The notes under the pieces: model-generated
What the model was told of the DNA's origin: nothing
The model's database searches: none
Seen by the model: only the letters and a program-made list of their open reading frames with translations
Source: Actinoplanes oryzae
Lineage (GTDB): Bacteria > Actinomycetota > Actinomycetes > Mycobacteriales > Micromonosporaceae
Direction of reading: 5' to 3'
DNA length: 49,269 bases
Assembly (NCBI RefSeq): GCF_030757795.1
Contig: NZ_JAUQWH010000054.1
Coordinates: forward strand, 1-49,269
Translations under genes and position numbers: made by a program
Shown: positions 1 to 7,274 of the stretch, in pieces
How positions within the stretch are numbered: position 1 is the stretch's first letter
How the letters are laid out: the number at the start of each line of letters is the position of its first letter

Positions 1-318
1 GACGGGACGGGCCTGGACCGGGACCGCCGGCGGGCGGAAGGTGAACTGGTGGCCCGGCTCGGGCAGGCCGGCGTCGTCGTGGAAGACCACGTTCTCGGCG
101 CGCGCGGCGGGCAGCTGCGCGTCGAGGTTGCGCACCAGCGTCTGGAAGATCCGGCGCCGCAGGTCGGTACGCAGCGACGGCCACGTCGCCACGGTGACGT
201 GCACCCGCAGCCGCGCCGCGTGCAGGCCGGCCGCGTTGGCGGTCACGCAGTAGCGGTCCACCTCGGTCCGGAAGGCGTCGAGGACGCGCCGCTCGAAGCG
301 CGGATCCGGTTCGCTCAC
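1..318 (-). CDS. hypothetical protein, 3' end outside the window
   Basis: An open frame begins at a GTG (316-318) and runs off the left edge; about 106 residues are visible. The N-terminus reads VSEPDPRFERRVLDAFRTEV. The visible part looks soluble and mixed alpha/beta, with no signal peptide or membrane segment. The GTG overlaps the TGA of the upstream SEDS-PBP gene (GTGA), so the two are probably translationally coupled and cotranscribed. I do not recognise the family. Coupling to a cell-wall gene suggests an envelope or division role, which is inference only. Confidence 0.6.
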   Translation of the reverse strand, partial: MSEPDPRFERRVLDAFRTEVDRYCVTANAAGLHAARLRVHVTVATWPSLRTDLRRRIFQTLVRNLDAQLPAARAENVVFHDDAGLPEPGHQFTFRPPAVPVQARPV

Positions 319-3302
319 GTGCTCTCTCCGATCGCTTCGAGGATGGTCGCGGTCAGCTCGCGCACGCGGGCCGGGCCGGCCTCGGCCACCACCGCGTACG
401 CGATCGGCCCGTCGCGCCCGGCCCGCCAGCTCACCCGGCCGGAGCCGCCGGTCCAGGTGCGTGTGCCGGCGGCGGGCTGCCCGGCGGGCCGGGCCGGGGT
501 GACGTGCCGGGCCCGGGTGGCCGGGTCGGTGACGGCCGTGACCAGGCGCGGGTGGACAGTGCCGCGACCGGCGACGGCGGCGGCCACGGTCAGCGGGGTG
601 GCCCAGCCGACGCCGCCGGCGCGGCAGGGTCCCTTGGTGCCGGCCAGCCGTCCGGCCGTCGCCGGGTCGGGTTCCCGGCAGGACCAGTCGATGCCCTCGG
701 GGGCGCTCCGCAGCGGGAAGCGGCGGCCCAGAGCGTCGTTGGTGAGCCCGCGTGGGGCCTGCGGCCCGGGCCGGGTCAGCGACCAGCGCCAGCAGTCGCC
801 GGGCGCGCTGCTGTCCCGGGACCGGCGCGGGCAGCCGGGGTCGTCGAGGTCGTCGTGGCGGTGCGGCCGGACGTAGCGGAAGTGCCGGCGGCCGAAGTCG
901 TCCGCGCGCTCGTCGTCGCGGCGCTGCGGCACGGCCGGGGCCCGGTCGGCGCCCGCCGCGGCGAGCACGTCACCGGAGGACGCGTCCAGCACCACGACCG
1001 CGGCCCGGCCGGAGGTGCCGCGCAGGGCGGTCGCGGCGAGGTGCTGCAGCCGTGGGTCGAGGGTCACGTCGAGCACGCCGTCGGTCCAGCCGCCCGCGGG
1101 GACGGGCAGCAGGCGCCGGCTCAGCGTGGTGCCGGCGCTGCCGTGCAGGACCGCCGGGTGGGAGCGCTCGAGGATCCCGGCGGGTCCGGCGCCGGTCCGG
1201 ACGAGGCCCGTCAGGTCGTCGGCGGTCAGCCCCCGCAACCGGGCGCCGGGGGCGGGACGCCAGGTGCCGTCGGCGCGGACCAGCTCGAAGCCGGGGCGCC
1301 CGCGCAGGCGCAGCTCGACGCGGGTGCGGTTGAGCGCGATCAGGTCCGTGGAGCAGGCTTCCGGGTCGGGCGGCGGGGAGGTGAGCCCGGCGGTGTCGGC
1401 GGTACGTCCGGCGCACACCGGGCGCTGCTCGCCGTACGAGACCGGGGCGCGCAGACTGCCGAGGCGCGGCGCCGGGTAGGGGCGCAGGACGGCCCCGGCG
1501 ACGACGGCCAGCACGAGCATCAGGGGCAGGGTGGCGGTGCGGGGGCGTACCTCGGGCTCGGGGGTGTGCGGGGTGTCGCGCTGCGCGGCACGGGCGCAGG
1601 CCACGACCAGGATCACGCCGAGGGCCAGCGCGAGGGTGGACTGGCTGCCGCGCGAGAGCAGCGGCGCGGGGATGCCGGTGTGCGGCACGATTCCGGCCGT
1701 GGCGGCCAGCACCACGAGGAACTGCCCGGCGAGCATCGTGCCGAGCCCCGCGGCGAAGAGGCCGAGGACCGTCGGGCTCTCCGGCGCGGGCGGCGGCGAC
1801 CCGGCGCGGGCCAGCGCGGCGGCGAGCAGGGCGACGAGCAGGCCGGTGGCGGCGACGACGAGGCCGCCTAGCTTGTTCCAGAGCACGGCGAGGACGAAGT
1901 CGGTCGGCCCGGCGGTGACCGCGGCGGAGGCGGTGTCGGCGAGCCCGCGGCCCCACAGACCGCCGTCGGCCAGGGCGGCGAGGGAGCGCGCGACCTGCGA
2001 GCGCTCGCTCTCCACGTCGGCGGCCAGGGCGCGGCGGCACGCCACCCACCCGTCGGGGACGGGCAGATTCGCCGGTACGGCCACCGGCGCGCACGCCGCG
2101 TCCCAGCGGTACGCCCACGGGTCGTTCCACACCCGCCCGCGCTCGCCCACGTAGTCGGTGGTGAACAGGGCGGCCCCGGCGACGATCCCGGCGACGGCGA
2201 CAAGCATGAAGAGCCGGTACGCGTGCAGCAGCCGCAGCGTGAATCCGGCCCGCCCCTCGCCGCGGGCGTCCAGCTCGGTGTTGCGGCGGGTGGCCGCCCA
2301 GGTGACCCCGGCGGTGAGCAGCGCGGCGGGCACCAGCGTGCCGAAGTCCCGGCGCAGGGCGGCGGTGACCGCGACGACCGCGAACAGGGCGAGCGGCAGC
2401 CCCGCGAAGCGCCACGCCCGGTACAGCGCGCGCAGCCTCGACCAGGTGCCGCCGCCGGTGGTCTGCCGCAGCGTGTGGACGGTCGCGGAGAAGCTGACCG
2501 AGCGGAACCGGAACGCGTCGCGGGCCACCACGAAGGCCAGGGCGGCGAGCAGGACCAGCTTGCCGTACTCGGGGGTGGCGACCGGGCCGAGGGTGAGCGC
2601 GGGGCTGCCGCCGCCGGCCAGGGGCAGCAGGAACGGCAGGGCCACCGCGGCGAGCAGCAGCAGGGTGAGGCGAGCGGAGTGGATGCGTTCGAGGTGCTCG
2701 CCGTGGGCGGCCCAGGCGGCGGCCTTTGCTCCGGGCAGCTTCCTGGTGGCCGGGTTCGTGGTGGTCCTTCTCCTGGTGGTCAGGAGGACGACGACCAGGG
2801 CGATGCCGAGGGCCGGCTGGATCAGCGCGGACCACGCGGCCCCGAGGGCGTCACCGCCGAAGGCCGCAGCGAAGGGGGCGTGCGGGTCCGGCAGGACCAC
2901 CAGGCGTACGGCGAGGAGCGCGCCCAGGTGCAGCAGGACGGTGCCCGTGATCAGCACGGCGAGGACCGGGCCCGGCACGCCGTAGGCGCGGGTCGGCCGG
3001 TGGGTGACGGCGGTGTGGCGCAGCGCGGTCAGGCTCAGCGCGACGACGGCGGTGGTGACGGGCAGGACCCAGACGGCGTACGGGGCCCCGGCGGCCACGA
3101 ACGGGACGGCCAGCAGCAGGTGCGGCAGCCACAGTGCGGTGACCGGTCCGCGCAGCGGCACGAGGGGGCGCCCCGCCGCCCGGGCCGCCGTGGTGGCGGC
3201 GAGCAGCAGGGCGGCGAGGACCAGGAGGCTGCCGAGGGCGGGCCCGGTCAGCAGGCGCGTGACGATGTGCCGACACCTCCGCGATGCACGGCTTGTGAGC
3301 AA
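315..3302 (-). CDS. SEDS (FtsW/RodA-like) protein fused to a degenerate penicillin-binding-protein-like domain
   Basis: A 995-aa protein. Residues 15 to about 610 are strongly hydrophobic, with many membrane segments. They carry the SEDS signature near 543-570 (GIPAPLLSRGSQSTLALALG) and a TDFVLAVLWNKLGG segment at 467-480 matching the SEDS TDFxxAxxxEELG region. The Asp is kept but the EE pair has become NK. Residues 740-995 are extracytoplasmic and resemble a class B PBP transpeptidase: LDVTLDPRLQ (744-753), a DASSGDVLAAA strand, and ATPLTVAAAVA near 901. I find no SxxK, SxN or KTG motif, so the domain is probably catalytically dead. The start is the TTG at 3302, because a stop lies in frame just upstream and no ATG or GTG is available; it is uncertain. 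Expected role: peptidoglycan polymerase or regulator at the membrane. Confidence 0.75.
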   Translation of the reverse strand: MLTSRASRRCRHIVTRLLTGPALGSLLVLAALLLAATTAARAAGRPLVPLRGPVTALWLPHLLLAVPFVAAGAPYAVWVLPVTTAVVALSLTALRHTAVTHRPTRAYGVPGPVLAVLITGTVLLHLGALLAVRLVVLPDPHAPFAAAFGGDALGAAWSALIQPALGIALVVVLLTTRRRTTTNPATRKLPGAKAAAWAAHGEHLERIHSARLTLLLLAAVALPFLLPLAGGGSPALTLGPVATPEYGKLVLLAALAFVVARDAFRFRSVSFSATVHTLRQTTGGGTWSRLRALYRAWRFAGLPLALFAVVAVTAALRRDFGTLVPAALLTAGVTWAATRRNTELDARGEGRAGFTLRLLHAYRLFMLVAVAGIVAGAALFTTDYVGERGRVWNDPWAYRWDAACAPVAVPANLPVPDGWVACRRALAADVESERSQVARSLAALADGGLWGRGLADTASAAVTAGPTDFVLAVLWNKLGGLVVAATGLLVALLAAALARAGSPPPAPESPTVLGLFAAGLGTMLAGQFLVVLAATAGIVPHTGIPAPLLSRGSQSTLALALGVILVVACARAAQRDTPHTPEPEVRPRTATLPLMLVLAVVAGAVLRPYPAPRLGSLRAPVSYGEQRPVCAGRTADTAGLTSPPPDPEACSTDLIALNRTRVELRLRGRPGFELVRADGTWRPAPGARLRGLTADDLTGLVRTGAGPAGILERSHPAVLHGSAGTTLSRRLLPVPAGGWTDGVLDVTLDPRLQHLAATALRGTSGRAAVVVLDASSGDVLAAAGADRAPAVPQRRDDERADDFGRRHFRYVRPHRHDDLDDPGCPRRSRDSSAPGDCWRWSLTRPGPQAPRGLTNDALGRRFPLRSAPEGIDWSCREPDPATAGRLAGTKGPCRAGGVGWATPLTVAAAVAGRGTVHPRLVTAVTDPATRARHVTPARPAGQPAAGTRTWTGGSGRVSWRAGRDGPIAYAVVAEAGPARVRELTATILEAIGEST

Positions 3303-3458
3303 AAAGGGGGGAAATCACAAGCTATGCACAGCGGAGGCGGACGGTAAATGGCCGTACGGACAAACGGATCCTCGGAAGAGTGACCCTTCCCGGACGGATT
3401 AAGCGGGTCGGCCGGAATCGTTTCCGACGCTCGGCCCTATGTCGTTCGCGAGCGATTC

Positions 3459-3794
3459 TCAGAGCAGCTTGCGCAGCTTCAGCAGATCGAACGGATTGGC
3501 TTTCACCTTCACCTGGCCGGTGGTGATCGCCCTGGTGACGTCGAGGCGCCCGGCGGTCAGCGCGACCAGGTCGTCGCTGGCGGCGGTCAGGGCGATCTTG
3601 GCCTTGGGGTCGTCGCCGTCGGCGATGTCGACCAGGCGGCCGCCCTCGAGCCGGCCGTGGAAGGCGGTCTCCAGGTCGGGCACCCGGCAGGCCAGGGTGC
3701 GGTCCAGGTCGAGCTTGCCGCGCGTCTCGGCGTTGCGGTCCAGCCGCGCGGCGAGCTTCTCCAGCGCCTGACGGCATTCCTCCACGGTGGCCAT
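3459..3794 (-). CDS. SCP2 sterol-binding-fold protein
   Basis: A 111-aa soluble protein starting at ATG 3794 behind a GAAAGGG-type ribosome site. The sequence fits the small SCP2-like family common in actinobacteria: an N-terminal helix (ATVEECRQALEKLAARL), a beta region with DRTLACRVPDLETAFHGRL, the AKIALTAASDDLVALTAGRL motif, and the terminal helix FDLLKLRKLL. SCP2 folds bind lipids or other hydrophobic ligands; no ligand can be read from sequence. It lies on the minus strand upstream of the SEDS-PBP gene, with 156 bp between them, so it may have its own promoter. It is divergent from the histone-like gene at 3958. Confidence 0.75.
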   Translation of the reverse strand: MATVEECRQALEKLAARLDRNAETRGKLDLDRTLACRVPDLETAFHGRLEGGRLVDIADGDDPKAKIALTAASDDLVALTAGRLDVTRAITTGQVKVKANPFDLLKLRKLL

Positions 3795-3957
3795 GGGAGC
3801 CCTTTCGTCGTCGCCCGGGCGCGGCCGGTTCCGCGACACCCGGTTGCGTCTGGGACGGTACCCGGCTGCGGGGCGGGGTAAGCCCGGTAGCGTGGCACCA
3901 GCGGCAGCGTGTTCGCGCGCGGGTGACCGGCCGCGACGACTGGATGGGGAGCGGACG

Positions 3958-4770
3958 ATGCAGAACGCATGGCGGGCGTATCTGGAAATGGCGCTCGGGC
4001 TGACCGAGGTGCCGCGCAAACGGGCCCAGAAGGTGGCCGGGGAGCTGCTCTCCAAGGGCGGCGCGACCGCCGGGCAGCTGCAGGGCCTCGTCGAGGACCT
4101 GGTGACCGCGAGCGCGTCCAACCGGGAGGCGCTGACCAATCTGGTTCGCTATGAGGTGGACCGGGCGCTCGGGCGGGTCGGGCTGGCCACCGCCGAGGAG
4201 GTCGCCGACCTCACGACGCGGGTCAAGGACCTGGAGCGCGAGCTGGCGGAGGCGCAGTCGGGCGGGGACGTGACGATCGCCGCGCCGGGGCCCGCGAAGG
4301 TGGTGCCGCCCGCGCGCAAGGCCAGGATCGCGCCGGTGGGTCAGGACGAGGCCGCGACTTCGGGCGCGGCTCCGGCGGCTTCCGCGGCTTCCGCGACGAA
4401 GGCTCCCGCGAAGAAGGCTCCAGCGAAGAAGGCTCCCGGGACGATGGCTCCCGCGAAGAAGGCTCCCGGGACGATGGCTCCCGCGACCAAGGCGGTCGCG
4501 AAGAAGGCCGTGGCGAAGAAGGCGGTGAAGTCGGCGGCGCTGCCTCCGTCGATCGCGCCGATCCCGGACGTGACGCCGGTCGGTGGGACGCGGGCCGGCG
4601 CCACGCCGGTCGGTGAGACGCCGGCGGACGTGGCGCCGGCGAAGGCCGTGCCTGCGAAGGCCACGAAGGCTGCCAAGGCATCCGGTGCGACGCCCGCGAA
4701 GAAGGCGCCCGCCAAGCGGGTGGCCAAGAAGGCCGTGCCGCCGCTCGACCTCCCGGAGGGGACGCTGTGA
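3958..4770 (+). CDS. helical protein with Lys/Ala/Pro-rich histone-H1-like tail
   Basis: A 270-aa protein; ATG 3958 follows GGGGAG. Residues 1-100 are helical and look phasin-like (MQNAWRAYLEMALGLTEVPR, then a coiled-coil stretch ending DLTTRVKDLERELAEAQ). Residues 125-265 are low complexity, with repeated KAPAKKAPG and VAKKAV units like H1-type DNA-binding tails of actinobacterial nucleoid proteins. The tail suggests nucleic-acid or polyanion binding; the N-terminus suggests oligomerisation. The gene overlaps the next by GTGA and lies just upstream of tlyA, a position where actinobacteria often have small uncharacterised genes. The exact function is unknown. Confidence 0.7.
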   Translation: MQNAWRAYLEMALGLTEVPRKRAQKVAGELLSKGGATAGQLQGLVEDLVTASASNREALTNLVRYEVDRALGRVGLATAEEVADLTTRVKDLERELAEAQSGGDVTIAAPGPAKVVPPARKARIAPVGQDEAATSGAAPAASAASATKAPAKKAPAKKAPGTMAPAKKAPGTMAPATKAVAKKAVAKKAVKSAALPPSIAPIPDVTPVGGTRAGATPVGETPADVAPAKAVPAKATKAAKASGATPAKKAPAKRVAKKAVPPLDLPEGTL

Positions 4771-5144
4771 CGTATCCGCAGCCCGGGCCGCGACCCGGTC
4801 CGCCCGCCGGCGGCTTCCGGCCGGGTCCGCCGCCCGGCGGTGCCCGCCCCGGACCGCAGCCCGGGGGGTTCCGTCCCGAGCCGCAGTCCGGTGGGTTCCG
4901 TCCCGCGCCGCAGCCGGGCGGGTTCCGGCCGGCGCCGCCGCCCGGGGTGCGGCCCGCGGCGCCGGAGCGGGCCGAGGTGACGCCGGGGATCCTGGACGGT
5001 TCCGAGTCGACCGGGCACCCGGCCGTCGACGCGGTGCTGCAGTCGCTGGCCAACGCGGCCACGCTGGCGCCGGGCGAGCAGATCGCCGAGTACGAGGCCG
5101 CGCACCAGGTGCTGCAGGAGACGCTGGCTAGCATCGACCGGTGA
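4767..5144 (+). CDS. Pro/Gly-rich repeat protein with conserved helical C-terminus
   Basis: A 125-aa protein starting at GTG 4767, overlapping the preceding stop (GTGA). Residues 5-60 are a disordered repeat of about nine residues of the type GGFRPxPxP. Residues 70-125 form a helical domain (HPAVDAVLQSLANAATLAPG, then EQIAEYEAAHQVLQETLASI). Small proteins with this C-terminal helix pair occur immediately upstream of tlyA in actinobacteria. The repeat region is coded by near-identical 30-36-nt units, so length variation between strains is likely. No enzymatic motif is visible. Confidence 0.65.
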   Translation: MTYPQPGPRPGPPAGGFRPGPPPGGARPGPQPGGFRPEPQSGGFRPAPQPGGFRPAPPPGVRPAAPERAEVTPGILDGSESTGHPAVDAVLQSLANAATLAPGEQIAEYEAAHQVLQETLASIDR

Positions 5145-5172
5145 TCGTGCGTACCTCGGAAAAGGTTCTCTG

Positions 5173-6033
5173 ATGGCCCGGCGGGCGCGACTGGATGCGG
5201 AGCTGGTGCGCCGCAAGCTGGCCCGGTCCCGGGAGCAGGCGGCGGCGCTGGTGGCCGCCGGGCGGGTGCAGGTGCGCGGGAGCGTGGCGGCCAAGGTCGC
5301 CACGATGATCGACCCGGCCGACCCGGTGGTGGTCACCGGCGAGGACCCGGCCGACGAGTACGTCTCCCGCGGCGCCCACAAGCTCGCCGGCGCCCTGGAG
5401 CGCTTCCCGCAGCTGGGCGTGCGCGGGCGGCGCTGCCTCGACGCGGGCGCCTCCACAGGCGGGTTCACGGACGTGCTGCTGCGCGCGGGCGCGGCGAAGG
5501 TCTACGCGGTGGACGTCGGGTACGGGCAGCTGGCATGGCCGATCCGGACGAACGGCCGCGTCGTCGTCATGGAGCGCACCAACGTCCGGACGCTCACGCC
5601 CGACATGCTCGAGGGCGCGGTGGACCTGACCGTGGCCGACCTGTCCTTCATCTCCCTGCGGCTCGTACTGCCCGCGCTGGCCGCGTGCACGGCGCCGGAC
5701 GGGGACCTGGCCCTGATGGTCAAGCCGCAGTTCGAGGTCGGCAAGGAGCGGGTCGGCGCCGGGGGCGTGGTCCGCGACCCGGAGTTGCGGGCTTCGGCGG
5801 TGCTCGACGTGGCGGCGACCGGGGCCTCGCTGGGCCTGGGCGTGGCGGCGGTCGCGGCGTCGCCGCTGCCGGGGCCCAGTGGCAACGTGGAGTTCTTCCT
5901 GTGGTTCCGCCGGGACGCGCCGGCGGTCGACGCTGCCCGCGTGCACGCGGTGGTCGCCGCCGGGCCGTCGGGCGAGGTAGCTTCTGGCGCACCGGCACCG
6001 ACGCCGGTTTCGCCCCCCTTGGAGGACGTGTGA
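5173..6033 (+). CDS. tlyA: TlyA, 16S/23S rRNA (cytidine-2'-O)-methyltransferase
   Basis: A 286-aa protein. Residues 1-60 are an S4 RNA-binding domain (RLDAELVRRKLARSREQAAA). Residues 62-245 are an FtsJ/RrmJ-type SAM methyltransferase with the SAM loop DAGASTGGFTD (90-100), YAVDVGYGQLAW, VADLSFISLR (Asp155) and LMVKPQFE (Lys184). The mycobacterial enzyme methylates 16S C1409 and 23S C1920, which makes ribosomes sensitive to capreomycin and viomycin. Residues 250-286 are a Pro/Ala tail. It is followed 34 bp later by nadK, the order found in Rv1694-Rv1695. Confidence 0.95.
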   Translation: MARRARLDAELVRRKLARSREQAAALVAAGRVQVRGSVAAKVATMIDPADPVVVTGEDPADEYVSRGAHKLAGALERFPQLGVRGRRCLDAGASTGGFTDVLLRAGAAKVYAVDVGYGQLAWPIRTNGRVVVMERTNVRTLTPDMLEGAVDLTVADLSFISLRLVLPALAACTAPDGDLALMVKPQFEVGKERVGAGGVVRDPELRASAVLDVAATGASLGLGVAAVAASPLPGPSGNVEFFLWFRRDAPAVDAARVHAVVAAGPSGEVASGAPAPTPVSPPLEDV

Positions 6034-6067
6034 CGCGCTTGGCACTGCTGGCCCTGGAGGACGTCCG

Positions 6068-6955
6068 ATGAGCCGGTCCGCGTTGCTGGTGACGCACACC
6101 GGCCGCAGGCAGAGCACGCAGCACGCGCAGACGGTCGCCCAGGATCTGGTCGCCAACGGGTTCGAGGTGCGGGTCGTCGCCGAGGAGGTCGACGATCTCG
6201 AGCTGCCGCCGGGCGTGACCCCGGTGGAGGGTCCCGAGGCGGCCGAGGGCGTGGAGATCGTCTTCGCGCTCGGCGGCGACGGCACGTTCCTGCGCGCGGC
6301 CGAGCTGGCCCGCCCGGTCAAGGCCCCGCTGCTCGGCATCAACCTGGGCAAGGTGGGCTTCCTCGCCGAGGTCGAGCTGCACACCATCGACCAGACCGTG
6401 AAGGACATCGTCGCCGGCGACTACACGGTGGACGAGCGGCTCACCCTCGACGTGCGCGCGGAGTACGACGGGCGCCTCATCGCCGAGTCGTGGGCGCTCA
6501 ACGAGGTCAGCGTCGAGAAGGGCCAGCGCGCCCAGATGCTCGAGCTGCTCGTCGACGTCGACGGCCGGCCGCTGTCGCGCTACGGCTGCGACGGTGTCGT
6601 GTGCGCCACACCGACGGGCTCCACGGCGTATGCGTTCTCGGCCGGCGGCCCGGTCGTCTGGCCCGGGGTCGAGGCGCTGCTGCTGGTCCCGATCAGCGCG
6701 CACGCCCTGTTCAGCAAGCCGATCGTGACCGCGCCGACCTCGACCTTCGTGCTGACCGTGGATCCTTACACGTCTTTTGCCACCATGTGCTGCGACGGCC
6801 GCCGCTCCTGGGACCTGCCGCCGGGCGCCCAGGTCACCGTCCAGCGCGGAGACCTGCCCGTCCGCCTGGTCAGGCTCGCCCCGCGGCCGTTCACCGACAC
6901 CCTGGTCGCCAAGTTCCACCTCCCCGTCGAGGGCTGGCGCGGCAACCGCAGGTAG
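6068..6955 (+). CDS. nadK: NAD kinase
   Basis: A 295-aa ATP/polyphosphate-dependent NAD kinase that makes NADP in the cytosol. Visible motifs are GGDGT (69-73, nucleotide and catalytic Asp), GINLGKVGFLAE, the NE motif in ALNEVSV (143-149), CDGVVCATPTGSTAY (174-188), and the C-terminal beta-sandwich. The length is normal for the family. ATG 6068 is preceded by GGAGG about 8 nt upstream. It lies between tlyA and recN, in the conserved actinobacterial order. Confidence 0.95.
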   Translation: MSRSALLVTHTGRRQSTQHAQTVAQDLVANGFEVRVVAEEVDDLELPPGVTPVEGPEAAEGVEIVFALGGDGTFLRAAELARPVKAPLLGINLGKVGFLAEVELHTIDQTVKDIVAGDYTVDERLTLDVRAEYDGRLIAESWALNEVSVEKGQRAQMLELLVDVDGRPLSRYGCDGVVCATPTGSTAYAFSAGGPVVWPGVEALLLVPISAHALFSKPIVTAPTSTFVLTVDPYTSFATMCCDGRRSWDLPPGAQVTVQRGDLPVRLVRLAPRPFTDTLVAKFHLPVEGWRGNRR

Positions 6956-7245
6956 TTCCTCGGCTGCCCACAGTGGTCGCCGCGCGCACGGGCGACCGCC
7001 GATCGTTGTCTGACCTGCGCGGCGGTGACGGTGACCACGACGGCGCGCGACCGGCGCGCGGGTTTCCGGGCGCCACCATTCACGCAGGTCACCCGGTGGG
7101 GCTTCGCGCTCTGGACGCGTCAGCGGCCAGCGAAGCCGCGCCGGGTCCTCGGCGTGAGCGGCGGTCTGTACCCACCACCCCGCTACGACATCCGCCGTTG
7201 ACCTTGAATTTTGATCTTGATCGGGCACCGGCCCGCGGTGGGCAA
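6956..7245. other. non-coding spacer between nadK and recN
   Basis: No convincing gene is present here on either strand. The left part is GC-rich. It contains the inverted repeat GGCTTCGC/GCGAAGCC at 7100-7107 and 7130-7137, a possible weak terminator for the tlyA-nadK transcript. There is an A/T-rich patch at about 7203-7222 (TTGAATTTTGATCTTGATC). The right edge leads into the recN promoter. No tRNA, riboswitch or repeat family was recognised. Confidence 0.45.
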
Positions 7246-7268
7246 TTGTCGGTCCGCACCGATACTGT
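7246..7268 (+). promoter_or_regulatory. PafBC/RecA-independent DNA-damage promoter of recN
   Basis: TTGTCGGTC (7246-7254), eight nucleotides, then TACTGT (7263-7268). This matches the mycobacterial DNA-damage promoter consensus tTGTCRgtg-N8-TAnnnT, now assigned to the PafBC activator, at all defined positions except the last of the upstream box. The GTG of recN begins seven nucleotides after the TACTGT box. The predicted transcription start is therefore the start codon itself, and the mRNA would be leaderless. No ribosome site is present, which agrees. Confidence 0.75.
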
Positions 7269-7274
7269 CTGCCT

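Noticed and set aside
504..3347. Plus-strand frames opposite the SEDS-PBP gene
   Set aside because: Low-complexity Arg/Gly/Ala translations with no recognisable domain; the minus-strand gene has clear SEDS motifs and membrane segments.
7203..7222. LexA (SOS) box upstream of recN
   Set aside because: The A/T-rich TTGAATTTTGATC stretch is not palindromic like actinobacterial SOS boxes (GAAC-N4-GTTC type); the PafBC-type promoter explains damage control better.
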